In this document: positions 56,601-63,909 of the stretch, piece by piece
Numbering within the stretch: the stretch's first letter is position 1
Layout of the letters: each line of letters opens with the position of its first letter
NCBI GenBank assembly: GCA_013138735.1
Contig: WTCE01000005.1
Coordinates: 109,044 to 173,043, forward strand
Length of the DNA stretch: 64,000 nt
Origin: Crocinitomix sp.
Lineage (GTDB): Bacteria; Bacteroidota; Bacteroidia; Flavobacteriales_D; Crocinitomicaceae
Direction: 5' to 3'
Program-made: the position numbers and the translations under genes
Notes under the pieces: model-generated
Told to the model about the DNA's origin: nothing
Databases searched by the model: none
What the model saw: the letters and a program-made list of their open reading frames with translations, nothing else

Positions 56601-57747
56601 TTTAACGGTTGAAGTTGTACTTTCATGTTTTCCTTTAGATGTTGAAGTTTCGGAAACTACTTTATGTGCAAATGAATTGCTAACCTTAGATGGTACTTCG
56701 GAAACTGGAGGTACAATCACTTGGGATATGGATGTGACGAATGGCGTACCATTTATGCCGGGAGTAGCTGGAATAATTACTTACACCGCAACAAGTGATA
56801 GTGATGAAGATTGTCCATTTACTGTTGACATTGAAGTACTTGCTATACCAACGGTTATTGCATCTGCTGGTGACGGCTCATTTTGTGATGGTGAACCAGT
56901 TGTACTTTCTGCAGGTGGAGATGCTGACAATTACTCATGGGATCCGATTGACCTTGATCCACCAATTGGTGTAACAACTTATACGTTAACAGGTATATTT
57001 GATGAAACAGGTTGTATGAATACAGCAACTGTTGATGTTACGGTGCATGCCTTACCTACAGTCGTAGCAAATGCTGAAAGCGCATTTGTTTGTATTGACA
57101 ACGAAGTGATTTTGTTTGGAACGGGTGCAACATCTTATTTATGGGATGCTGGTGTAATTGACAATGAGCCATTTGACGCAATCGAAATTGGTACTTTTAC
57201 TTACACGGTAATTGGCACAGATGATAATAGTTGTGAAGACTCAGATCAAATTGAAATTACAGTTGTTGAACCTATTACCATTACTTATGATGTAATTAAT
57301 GAAATGGGCGGGGCTGATGGTGAAATTGATATTACTGTAACTGGCGGATTACCTCCTTATACATTCGATTGGGATAATGATGGATTAGGAGATCTTGATG
57401 ATGATGAAGATTTGACTGATTTATCATATGGTTTTTACGAAGTATATGTAATAGGCGAAGCAGGGTGTGAATCCAATGAAATAATCTACGTTGATACACA
57501 AGTTGGAATTGGTGAAGAGGATGAAGTAACACTTCAAGTATATCCTAATCCTGTTAAAGATAATTTAACAGTTCAGCTAGACGGAACGTTCACTTATACA
57601 ATCTACAGTTTAGATGGAAAATTGATTTTGGCTGGTCAATCAGTGAATCAAGAAACAATCTATGTTGGAGATGTAGCAGACGGAACATACCTGATTGAAA
57701 TTAGAAATGAAAATGGTGTGAAAAGAACACAGTTTGTAAAGAACTAG
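50647..57747 (+). CDS. giant T9SS-sorted repeat adhesin (2366 aa)
   Basis: 2366 aa from ATG 50647 (MKTTRILLLAFILLSTSGFAQ signal); the frame upstream begins at a TTG in a probable -7 region. Residues 22-265 repeat the N-terminal domain of the preceding gene (AVGDIAFIGYNTDSGP). One Ig-like domain follows at 265-345, then sixteen repeats of about 79 aa at 346-1605, four HYR-type domains at about 1606-1915 (DDxTPPTPDDADLPDVTAECEV style), two SprB-like repeats (GADGEIDLTVTGGVSPYVYDW and its twin) with Ig-like domains between, and a T9SS sorting domain from about 2293 (LQVYPNPVKDNL). SprB is the gliding adhesin, so a surface adhesion or motility role is likely. Confidence 0.88.
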   Translation: MKTTRILLLAFILLSTSGFAQLAVGDIAFIGYNTDSGPTGPDDHSFSFITLTDIPGSEIIYFTEEGWNDDTDVWVGNSEGHIKWTAPGPGVSCGTIIYITESGASTFTVTGGGTATLDSGSGWSLSAGDQVLAYQAATAEPATIPTFISGVHGNDGDAFALDPVTLWDEAATIGAGGSRSCLPFGLTNGVDCIALFIAPLTEQDNAKYNGTLTGTSTALRALINNRLNWITDNGTAYNISPGGYASPSVTCVAPCTDPTIPTATSAPGIICDGNSALLTISGTKNDATAWHVYTGSCGGTLVGTTAGSTIIVVPTPPSTTYFIRGEGGCITPGSCGTITVTTTAREDASFSYDAAAYCVDDSDPTPTITGVGGGTFTGGGGLVINASTGAIDVSASTPGTYTVNYNTPGLCDGDEDVSVTINGLDDASFDYAATAYCVDASDPTPTITGLGGGTFSAGGGLTINASTGAIDVSASTPGFYTVTYTTAGTCPNSATDGLTIHGLDDPSFSYDAAAYCADDSDPTPTITGLGGGSFSAGGGLTINASTGAIDLSTSTSGTYTITYTTAGFCPNSTGVSVTVNALDDASFTYDAAAYCVDDSDPTPTITGLAGGTFSSGGGLTINASTGAIDVSVSTPGTYTVTYTTAGTCPNSADVSVTINAIDDAAFTYDAAAYCADDSDPTPTVTGLGGGTFSSGGGLSINASTGAIDVSASTPGTYTVTYTTAGSCPNSSSVSVTINALDDASFTYAAAAYCVDDSDPTPTITGLGGGSFSAGGGLSINASTGAIDVSASTPGTYTVTYTTAGTCPNSSSVSVTINGLDDASFTYDAAAYCADDSDPTPTITGLGGGSFSAGAGLSINASTGAIDVSASTPGTYTVTYTTAGSCPNSSSVSVTINALDDASFSYDAASYCVSEPDPTPTITGLAGGTFSAGGGLSINASTGVIDVSASTPGAYTITYTTAGTCPNTSSVSVTITSLDDASFTYDAAAYCVDDSDPTPTITGVGGGTFSAVAGLVINASTGAIDVSASTPGTYTVTYSTIGVCANSSNVSVTINALDDPSFTYDAAAYCADDSDPTPTITGLGGGSFSAGGGLSINASTGAIDVSASTPGTYTVTYTTAGSCPNASSVSVTINALDDALFTYDAAAYCVDDSDPTPTITGLAGGSFSSGGGLSINASTGAIDVSVSTPGTYTVTYTTTGTCPNSSGVSVTINAIDDASFTYGAASYCVDDTDPTPTITGLAGGSFSSGGGLTINASTGAIDVSASTPGTYTVTYTTAGSCPNASSVSVTINALDDASFTYDAAAYCVDDADPTPTIASPGGVFFAAGGLILNISTGEIDVSGSTPGLYLVTYATSGPCVNASGVFVTINALDDASFTYDAAAYCADDTDPTPTITGLGGGTFSAGGGLTINASTGAIDVSTSTPGTYTVTYTTAGTCTNTSGVTVTVNALDDASFTYDSPSYCLSETDPTPTITGLAGGTFTAGAGLVINAATGELDVSASTPGSYTVTYTTSGTCPNSSSVAVSITSLDDASFSYDAAIYCPNGADPTPTITGVPGGTFSSGAGLVINAATGEIDLDASTEGTYTVTYTTIGVCTNSSDQTVTVEDDTDPVPADAVLPDVTAECEVTSLTDPIVTDNCGGIITITNDASLPITDQGTTTVTWTYEDENGNITTQTQDVVLDDITPPTPDDADLPDVTAECEVTSLTDPTATDNCGGPVTATSDAILPITDQGTTTITWTYEDENGNEITQTQDVVIDDITGPTPDVDPLDDVTAECEVTSLTDPTATDNCGGPVTVTSDAVLPITDQGTTTITWTYEDENGNISTQTQDIVIDDITPPTILDCVADFTETPNTPVCEAFVFWVEPTVTDNCAGVTMTSTHSPGEIFPLGITTVIYTATDIGGNETTCSFDITVESDLNLTVVIIDEEMGADGEIDLTVTGGVSPYVYDWDIDGTGDFDDTEDLTDLIAGTYVIEVMDTIGCTATLTVEVVLSCFPLDVEVSETTLCANELLTLDGTSETGGTITWDMDVTNGVPFMPGVAGIITYTATSDSDEDCPFTVDIEVLAIPTVIASAGDGSFCDGEPVVLSAGGDADNYSWDPIDLDPPIGVTTYTLTGIFDETGCMNTATVDVTVHALPTVVANAESAFVCIDNEVILFGTGATSYLWDAGVIDNEPFDAIEIGTFTYTVIGTDDNSCEDSDQIEITVVEPITITYDVINEMGGADGEIDITVTGGLPPYTFDWDNDGLGDLDDDEDLTDLSYGFYEVYVIGEAGCESNEIIYVDTQVGIGEEDEVTLQVYPNPVKDNLTVQLDGTFTYTIYSLDGKLILAGQSVNQETIYVGDVADGTYLIEIRNENGVKRTQFVKN
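51682..55461 (+). repeat. sixteen tandem coding repeats of about 237 bp
   Basis: Each unit encodes about 79 residues starting D-D-A-S-F-T-Y-D-A and carrying AYCVDDSDPTPTITGL, GGGLSINASTGAIDVSAST and TYTVTYTTAGTCPN. Sixteen units fill 3780 nt. Cys occurs twice per unit, probably one disulfide each. Unit 13 (PTIASPGGVFFAAGG, PGLYLVTYATSGPCV) and units 8, 15 and 16 deviate most; units 3-7, 10-12 and 14 are close to each other. Confidence 0.95.
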
Positions 57748-57776
57748 CCCTTCACAATCCATATAAAATTAGCATT

Positions 57777-57808
57777 AAGTGCGCGTATTCGATACGCGCA
57801 CTTTTTGT
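57777..57808 (+). terminator. rho-independent terminator of the giant adhesin gene (copy 1 of a repeated element)
   Basis: AAGTGCGCGTAT-TCG-ATACGCGCACTT, a perfect 12-bp stem with a 3-nt loop at 57777-57803, followed by TTTGTTTTT. The surrounding roughly 60 nt, starting at about 57751, recur behind the peptide transporter gene. Confidence 0.9.
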
Positions 57809-57893
57809 TTTTATCGGAAATCTTAGTGGTTTTTACGAGACTATTGCAGATTCTAACATAAATGGTTAATTTAGAAGGAATCAAACCTCAAAA

Positions 57894-59024
57894 ATGTCTG
57901 AAGTTTCCCTTTTTTATGCCTTAACGCATATTTTTATCTCGCTCATTGGCGGAATCCTTTTGCTAGCAATATGGTATAATATTCGGAAACGTTTTATTCA
58001 ACTATTAGAAGAAAACGAATCAGAAAAACGGGTGGATAAAGGCTTACTGTTTTTAAGTTTAGCCCTATTTGTTTGGGCCATTTCTGGCTGTTGGGTTTAT
58101 GTCAATAATGGCCTTTCCTTTGCTGGTACAATTGGCTACACGGCAGTCCTCAATCTCTTTTCTGTACTCAATAATATTTTCCTTTTATTGGCATTGTCGT
58201 ATTTTTATTATGCCCCTAAATTCATCTATCAAAATAAAAGAAATGTCCGCATTTTGGCCATTATCATTGTCATTGTTTCAGTTGCAACTGTCATCCTCTC
58301 TAATTATGATCAAGCCAATAGCCCATTCAAAATAAGTGCTTTTCCTGACCTCGTTCTTTCGGCGTTTTTATCTCTTTTATTAATGATTTCGCTCTACAAA
58401 ACTTTCTTGAATAGTGGTTTAGCAATTATTGCCGTTATTTCCGTTTTGGTAACCGCTCTGGTTTTTGTCTCTCAATTGCCTGAGGTATTCAATTCGCTAA
58501 ATGATGGATTCATTAATAATCTAATCAAATTAATTTCAAAAGTTTCATTGATTACCTTATTTATGGTCTTGGCAACCACTTGGGTTATTCGCCTGGCAAA
58601 CATGCCAAAACCTAACGAGGTTACTATTGCCTTTTTAGATTGGTCAATGATTAAAATTAGCATTCCCTCAAAAGGTGTTTTTAATGAGGTTGTTGATTTT
58701 GAATCGAAAACAACTCAGTATAAAAATCTTTTAAAATTTGCCATTCGCAGAAAATTCGCTGAAGGAAATGAACAAACAATTCAAATTGGGAACGGTGGTG
58801 AATTGAACAACCAAACTTACCTCAGTCGCATAATCGATAATATGAATGATATTTTGAATCTTGATCCGCTTCAAAAACTCGAAAGACGCGATATTTTCAC
58901 CTTTATTGGTGAAGGAAATTATCGCCTTCGAATCACTCCAGAAAATATTACGATTGACACCACACTTTTGAAAGAAGCCTCACAATCACTTGAAAACCCC
59001 ACTTACGACAAGCTTTGTAATTAA
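57894..59024 (+). CDS. multi-pass membrane protein with C-terminal cytoplasmic domain
   Basis: 376 aa. About seven hydrophobic segments in residues 8-230 (for example LIGGILLLAIWYN, GLLFLSLALFVWAISGCWVY, AIIIVIVSVATVILS, LITLFMVLATTWVIRL), then a soluble domain at 235-376 (VTIAFLDWSMIKISIPSKG, DIFTFIGEGNYRLRI). This architecture resembles membrane sensors lacking a kinase part, but no known output domain is visible. Family not recognised. Confidence 0.65.
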   Translation: MSEVSLFYALTHIFISLIGGILLLAIWYNIRKRFIQLLEENESEKRVDKGLLFLSLALFVWAISGCWVYVNNGLSFAGTIGYTAVLNLFSVLNNIFLLLALSYFYYAPKFIYQNKRNVRILAIIIVIVSVATVILSNYDQANSPFKISAFPDLVLSAFLSLLLMISLYKTFLNSGLAIIAVISVLVTALVFVSQLPEVFNSLNDGFINNLIKLISKVSLITLFMVLATTWVIRLANMPKPNEVTIAFLDWSMIKISIPSKGVFNEVVDFESKTTQYKNLLKFAIRRKFAEGNEQTIQIGNGGELNNQTYLSRIIDNMNDILNLDPLQKLERRDIFTFIGEGNYRLRITPENITIDTTLLKEASQSLENPTYDKLCN

Positions 59025-59198
59025 TTGTTTCTCAATTACAATTGAACACAATTAACAAATCATTGCAACCATTAAGCACAGCGCTTGATCACTGCAACCA
59101 CATTCCCTAGTTTCGGACTTAATTCATGTTTTGGTGCTATTACCACATCCTTTTAAGGATCGCCACAGCAATTTATTCACTTTCAAAACTAGCTTTTT

Positions 59199-60737
59199 AT
59201 GAATGCTACACAAGACCGTTTCGGCCATCCAAAGGGCCTTTATTATTTGTTTTTCGCTGAACTTTGGGAACGCTTTTCATTTTATGGCATGAAAGCCCTA
59301 CTGGTTTTATACATGACCAAACAATTGCTTTTTACAGATGACATGTCCTTTGGCGTTTATGCAGCTTATATGTCTTTGGTTTATGTTACGCCTTTAATTG
59401 GCGGAATTATTGCCGAGCAAATGATTGGCTACCGTAAAGCCATTAATTTGGGAGGAGTATTAATGGCTTTTGGTCATTTCTTTTTGACGTTTGAGCATCC
59501 TTTTTTCTTCTATTTTTCCCTCGGTTTGATTATCGTTGGAAACGGTTTTTTTAAACCCAATATTTCGTCCTTTGTTGGGGCGCTTTACGCACCGGGTGAT
59601 AAAAGACGCGACTCTGGTTTTACCATTTTTTATTTGGGGGTAAATTTAGGAGCAACAATAGCTCCTTTATTGTGTGCTTGGGTGGCTGAACTCTACGGAT
59701 GGCATTATGGATTCATTTTAGCAGGAATTGGAATGCTTTTAGGCCTTGTTGTTTTTCAGCGTGGCATTAACAAAAATATTTTTGAGGATTTAGGGAAAGT
59801 TCCCGATCCAGAAAAGTTTAAGATTAAACGTTGGGGCTTAAGTCAGCAAACACGTGTTATAATTGCCGCTATTATTTCCGTGCCCGTTTTTGCATTAATT
59901 GTAAAGTTTTATCAGTTCGAGCATTATCTTTTATGGATTGTTTCGGTCTTTTTAGTCCTGTATTTGGGTTCCATTTTATATAAGGTTAGTGCCCTTGAAA
60001 AAAAGCGTTTACTGGTTGCTGTATACTTCACACTTCTAGCAACACTATTCATGATAATTTTCGAGCAAGCAGGAAGTTCACTTACTTTATTCGCAGATAG
60101 AAATGTGAATTTAATTGGAATCAACGCGGCCCAAACGAATAGTATTAATGCAGCATTTATTGTTTTATTAGCGGTGCCATTTGCTTTATTATGGCCAATG
60201 CTTTCCAAAAGAGGTAGAAACCCAAGTTCACCTTTAAAATTAGGTGCAGGTCTCTTTTTACTCGGCGTAGGTTTTATTGTTTTTGGAATGTCTTCTCGTT
60301 CAATGGATGAGGGCGGAAACGTGCCCATGTATTATCTAATTCTAGGGACGTTTATTTATACAATTGGAGAACTCTTTTTATCGCCAATTGGGTTATCTAA
60401 AATGACTGAATTATCTCCCAAAAAGTACGTTGCCTTTATCATGGGTGTATGGTTTTTATCATCCTTTTATGGTCACTTTTTTGCCGGGAAATTAGCCCAA
60501 TTAACTACCGTTCCTTCTGGACAAGAAAGTGTATTAAGTTCCGGGATTTTCGCACAAATTTCTGATTTGATAACAGGATTAAATGGTCATACGGCCGCAC
60601 AAATGGGCGACTCATTTCACCAATTATACTCCTATGTTTCTGTCTATGCCATTTTTGGAACAATTGCTATTGTTTTAGGAATCTTGGCAATGTTAATTTC
60701 GCCGTTTATTAAGCAGTTAATGGGCGGAATAAAATAG
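59199..60737 (+). CDS. POT-family proton-dependent oligopeptide transporter
   Basis: 512 aa. The proton-coupling ExxERFxxY motif is clear near the start: ELWERFSFYGMKALLVLYM at about residues 21-39. The second signature FYLGVNLGATIAPLLCAW lies in helix 5, and IGELFLSPIGLSKMTELSP near 390 is the C-terminal PTR2 motif. Imports di- and tripeptides with protons across the inner membrane. Unlike some bacterial members it has a long loop between helices 6 and 7 (DLGKVPDPEKFKIKRWG). A terminator follows its stop. Confidence 0.93.
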   Translation: MNATQDRFGHPKGLYYLFFAELWERFSFYGMKALLVLYMTKQLLFTDDMSFGVYAAYMSLVYVTPLIGGIIAEQMIGYRKAINLGGVLMAFGHFFLTFEHPFFFYFSLGLIIVGNGFFKPNISSFVGALYAPGDKRRDSGFTIFYLGVNLGATIAPLLCAWVAELYGWHYGFILAGIGMLLGLVVFQRGINKNIFEDLGKVPDPEKFKIKRWGLSQQTRVIIAAIISVPVFALIVKFYQFEHYLLWIVSVFLVLYLGSILYKVSALEKKRLLVAVYFTLLATLFMIIFEQAGSSLTLFADRNVNLIGINAAQTNSINAAFIVLLAVPFALLWPMLSKRGRNPSSPLKLGAGLFLLGVGFIVFGMSSRSMDEGGNVPMYYLILGTFIYTIGELFLSPIGLSKMTELSPKKYVAFIMGVWFLSSFYGHFFAGKLAQLTTVPSGQESVLSSGIFAQISDLITGLNGHTAAQMGDSFHQLYSYVSVYAIFGTIAIVLGILAMLISPFIKQLMGGIK

Positions 60738-60793
60738 TTCCTTTCTCTAGAGTCCAATTTTTGAGCTTCACAAACTCTATAAAAATTAGCATT

Positions 60794-60825
60794 AAGTGCG
60801 CGTATTCGATACGTGCACTTTTTGT
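60794..60825 (+). terminator. rho-independent terminator of the peptide transporter gene (copy 2 of a repeated element)
   Basis: Same stem as at 57777 with one change (ATACGTGCACTT), which turns a C:G pair into a G:U pair and keeps the hairpin in RNA; a T-rich tract follows. Homology with the first copy extends over about 60 nt from about 60767. Confidence 0.88.
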
Positions 60826-60857
60826 TTTATCAAATGGGAAAATAATGGCTTTAATAG

Positions 60858-61727
60858 TTACTGTTCAAAATGGGTATAACTTGCACCAACTGCTAAGGTC
60901 GCTTCTTGCCCAATGATCAAAGCACGATTATCCAAAATATGTCCTGCTGGAAAATTAAAGCACAACGGAATATTTAATGGTGCAATATGGGCATGGATAA
61001 CTTCGGCTGCAGAACAACCAAAAGGGATGTCAGAATCTTTCATCTTAGTTAAACTCCCAACCATTACGCCTACAATTTGATCCAGTTTTCCTGCCTTTTT
61101 TAGGGAATGAAACATCCGATCGACTGCGTACACAGCTTCTCCAATTTCCTCAATGAAAAGAATTTTCCCCTCATAATCGGCTTCGGAATTGGTACCTAAC
61201 ATGGAATATATGATGGCCAAGTTTCCACCAGTAATTGCACCCTTAACCTCACCCTCAATATTTAATTCATGCGGTTCAATTTCATAACAATTGGTTTTCC
61301 CTTTAATAGCATTTACCAATGATGCTAACGATTCAAGTGAATTTTCTGCAAAATTTAAAGGTGCCGTGGCATGCACCGTTGGCAAATTAAAGTTTTTTGA
61401 AATATGTTCATGAAAAACGGTAATATCACTATAGCCAATGATTAATTTGGGGTTCGCAACAAAACCAGAAAAATCCAATCGATCAATAAGCTGAACGGAA
61501 CCATATCCACCTCTTGTGCATAAAATCACATCAATTGTAGGGTCATCCAATGCAAATTGAAAATCACTCAATCGTTCTTCAATCGTTCCAGAAAAGTAAT
61601 TGAGCGCACCCAAAGCATAGGTGCCAATTTCAATATTAAATCCGCTTTCGGTCAAAAAATTTTCAGCAAAGTCTATCGAATGTTGATCAATATGCTTGGC
61701 GGGTGAAACGAGTCGGATTTTTTTCAT
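60858..61727 (-). CDS. LD-carboxypeptidase (peptidase family S66)
   Basis: 289 aa. Family S66 enzymes cleave the L,D bond of the tetrapeptide stem to recycle murein. Visible motifs: ILCTRGGYGSVQLIDRL, GYSDITVFHEH with the Ser nucleophile (about residue 110), FIEEIGEAVYAVDRM with the catalytic Glu, and FPAGHILDNRALIIG with the catalytic His near the C-terminus. No signal peptide, so cytoplasmic as LdcA is. Ends near the preceding plus-strand terminator, in converging orientation. Confidence 0.9.
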   Translation of the reverse strand: MKKIRLVSPAKHIDQHSIDFAENFLTESGFNIEIGTYALGALNYFSGTIEERLSDFQFALDDPTIDVILCTRGGYGSVQLIDRLDFSGFVANPKLIIGYSDITVFHEHISKNFNLPTVHATAPLNFAENSLESLASLVNAIKGKTNCYEIEPHELNIEGEVKGAITGGNLAIIYSMLGTNSEADYEGKILFIEEIGEAVYAVDRMFHSLKKAGKLDQIVGVMVGSLTKMKDSDIPFGCSAAEVIHAHIAPLNIPLCFNFPAGHILDNRALIIGQEATLAVGASYTHFEQ

Positions 61728-61810
61728 CCCTTAAATGTAATCAAAAGACAAAGAATTTAATATCTTGATCTTAATTATAATGCATTTCACACTAGACTTT
61801 AACTACAGCA

Positions 61811-62458
61811 ATGGCAAAATTGACAAAAGAAATAGCAATTGATACAACCAAAGAGGTATTAAGAAGAGCCTTTTTGCCAAATGCATTATTGGTTCCCTTG
61901 TTAATTTTATTGCATTGGATCATTATTTCAATCTGGTTCGCCTATAATTATGATCATCAAAACATAATCACGCATATAATTGTGGGTTTATTGGGTGGGT
62001 CATTTACAATATTGACCTTCTTTTTCTGGGGGTTGCGCCGATTTTTAATCAAAGCCTACCTAATCATTCACTATAATATCATTAATTTATGGTTGCATCC
62101 TTTTTGCAAAAACATGGCTGATAAAATTTTGAATAATGATTTATTGGATGAATTGGAAATGGGAGAAAACGGTATTGTACGTGAGTGGGTCAATTATTTG
62201 AACGAAAAATCAAAAACACTTCCTAAAATTATCCAGCGTATTATCAAAATGGTATTGCGTAAAGTTGGTTATTCAGATGATTTGGCCTATAAAATTAAAC
62301 TCATTGTAAATAAAGACACAGATGAAATTGCACATTTAATTAGTGATGAATTGAGTTACCGTTTAATTGCCGCTAGTAATCGCGTTGTGCCTGCTAAAAT
62401 CATCTATTTAATTCCGATTAATATAATATTGATTATTCTCCTTTGGGTGTTTTTTTAG
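61811..62458 (+). CDS. hypothetical membrane protein
   Basis: 215 aa. Two close hydrophobic segments at about 24-45 and 55-78 (ALLVPLLILLHWIIISIWF, IIVGLLGGSFTILTFFFWGL), a helical cytoplasmic middle with ELEMGENGIVREWVNYL, and a last anchor at about 195-213. No family recognised. ATG start; 84 nt from the divergent carboxypeptidase start. Confidence 0.6.
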   Translation: MAKLTKEIAIDTTKEVLRRAFLPNALLVPLLILLHWIIISIWFAYNYDHQNIITHIIVGLLGGSFTILTFFFWGLRRFLIKAYLIIHYNIINLWLHPFCKNMADKILNNDLLDELEMGENGIVREWVNYLNEKSKTLPKIIQRIIKMVLRKVGYSDDLAYKIKLIVNKDTDEIAHLISDELSYRLIAASNRVVPAKIIYLIPINIILIILLWVFF

Positions 62459-62557
62459 GTTGTTATGATGGACCAAGTCAATAGAACACCGTTCCGGTCA
62501 ATATCGGAAACGCAGATTTTTTTGGGTCAACCATCTCTTATTCCTGAATTTTCGAAA

Positions 62558-62581
62558 ATTATTAAACGAACGTTTAATAAT
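62558..62581. promoter_or_regulatory. 24-bp palindrome upstream of the haemoglobin promoter
   Basis: Half-site ATTATTAAACG and its exact reverse complement flank a 2-nt spacer, 39 nt upstream of the -33 element. Symmetry and length fit a dimeric repressor or activator operator, TetR-like in form. No such regulator is encoded in the window. Confidence 0.5.
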
Positions 62582-62620
62582 GGCATCTTGTCTTAATCGA
62601 ATCCAACTGATTTCCGTCAG

Positions 62621-62650
62621 TTGTACTTCGAATCATTCCTAGTAAATTTG
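62621..62650 (+). promoter_or_regulatory. promoter of the truncated haemoglobin gene
   Basis: TTG at 62621-62623, 19 nt spacer, TAAATTTG at 62643-62650: both elements of the Bacteroidetes -33/-7 promoter at the canonical spacing. The ATG follows 15 nt later, with AGAAAGAGAC as a purine-rich leader. This is the best promoter in the window. Confidence 0.75.
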
Positions 62651-62665
62651 TAGAAAGAAAGAGAC

Positions 62666-63046
62666 ATGCCCAAGGAAATCGAAAATAGATCAGACGTTAG
62701 TTTACTCGTACGCTCATTCTATGCAAAAATTCGTAAAAACGATTTTTTAGGACCTATTTTCAACACTGCGATCCCTGAAAACAATTGGGAAGCCCATTTA
62801 GAAAAACTGACAGATTTTTGGGAAACCAACCTTTTTGGAATCCCAAAATTTAAGGGCAATCCCATGCAAGCCCACCGCAATGTTGATGCGGCAAACGATC
62901 ATAATATTGACATGGCACATTTTGGCCATTGGATTCAATTGTGGTTTGAAACCATTGATGAACATTTCATTGGTGAAGTTGCTGATAAGGCTAAAAGAGC
63001 TTCTCGGAAAATGGCAACTGGTTTATTTATGGGAATGAAATCTTGA
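62666..63046 (+). CDS. group III truncated haemoglobin
   Basis: 126 aa, the length of a truncated globin. VSLLVRSFYAKIRKNDFLGPIF holds the B helix with conserved Phe-Tyr. LEKLTDFWETNLFG and FKGNPMQAHRNV contain the E/F region with the likely proximal His in QAHRN. HFGHWIQLWFETIDEHF is the G helix with the typical Trp. It binds haem and oxygen or nitric oxide in the cytosol. Own promoter and nearby palindrome suggest regulated expression. Confidence 0.85.
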   Translation: MPKEIENRSDVSLLVRSFYAKIRKNDFLGPIFNTAIPENNWEAHLEKLTDFWETNLFGIPKFKGNPMQAHRNVDAANDHNIDMAHFGHWIQLWFETIDEHFIGEVADKAKRASRKMATGLFMGMKS

Positions 63047-63130
63047 TCCATACAATAATGTCATTCATTTTTACGTTCTATCACCCTTCTCTAGATTGAC
63101 AATTTACCCAAACCCCCCATTACCTAACCT

Positions 63131-63146
63131 CTAGATTTCGATCTAG
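63131..63146 (+). promoter_or_regulatory. TTCG-loop hairpin in the 5' leader
   Basis: CTAGAT-TTCG-ATCTAG, a perfect 6-bp stem with TTCG loop, ending 16 nt before the ATG at 63163. Same core as the hairpin at 42934-42949; the outer base pairs differ but still pair. Confidence 0.45.
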
Positions 63147-63162
63147 GCGAAATGAACTGAAC

Positions 63163-63876
63163 ATGTCTGAATCTCAAACTTGCACACGCTGTGTTATGGA
63201 CACAAGCGACCCAAACATTGTATTTAATGAAGGTGGGGTATGTCATCACTGTCTTAACTACGCTAAACTCCGAACGGAAACTCCAAAATACAATTACGAT
63301 CAATTTGATGCCATTGTAGCACGAATGAAAGAACGTGGAAAAAAATATCCCTACGATTGTGTGGTAGGAATAAGCGGCGGAACTGATAGCTCCTATCTCT
63401 TACATCAACTAAAAAATGTTGGACTACGTGTGTTGGCCATGCATTATGACAGTGGTTGGAATACAAAAGAGGCCGTACATAATGTAAAAGTTCTCACAGA
63501 AAAAATGGGTTTAGATTTATACACATTCAAAGTAGATTGGGAAGAGTTTAAAGCCGTACAAATGGCTTATTTACGATCTGGAGTTGTAGACCTAGATGTT
63601 CCAACGGATCATGCCTTGCACGGTGCTTTGTATAAAAGTGCAGTGGATAAAAAAGCGCCTTTCATTTTAACAGGTCACAATATGTCTACAGAATCAATTA
63701 TGCCCGATACTTGGGTGTTTGATAAATTGGATAGCAAAAATTTAATGGACATTTATCGTACTTACGGAGACGTAGTTAAACTAAAAACGTTTCCCTTGCA
63801 GACCTTAAAAACCAAGTTCTTAAATTATAATATTCGTAAAATTGAAATGATTTTTATCCTCAATTATATGCCGTAT
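63163..63876 (+). pseudogene. truncated N-acetyl sugar amidotransferase (WbpG/PseA-like)
   Basis: 238 native codons followed by Ser-Lys-stop supplied by the element at 63877. The N-terminal Cys group CTRCVMDTSDP and CHHCLNY is a zinc-like cluster; VVGISGGTDSSYLLHQL at about 66-82 is the PP-loop ATP site; LTGHNMSTESIMPDTW and LKTKFLNYNIRK follow. Complete members run to about 370-380 aa, so roughly the last third is missing. The family installs acetamidino groups on N-acetyl sugars of surface glycans, so a glycan locus may lie beyond the window. Confidence 0.85.
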
Positions 63877-63907
63877 AGTAAATAATCCTCGGGGCAAGCC
63901 CGCGAGG
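63877..63907. repeat. second, inverted copy of the 41-bp palindrome end
   Basis: Identical over 31 nt to the reverse complement of 41881-41911: AGTAAATAATCCTCG, then the GC-rich centre to GCGAGG. After 63907 the sequence diverges and continues into the 3' end of a minus-strand reading frame. It therefore looks like the outer end of an insertion whose body lies to the right of the window. Confidence 0.8.
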
Positions 63908-63909
63908 CA

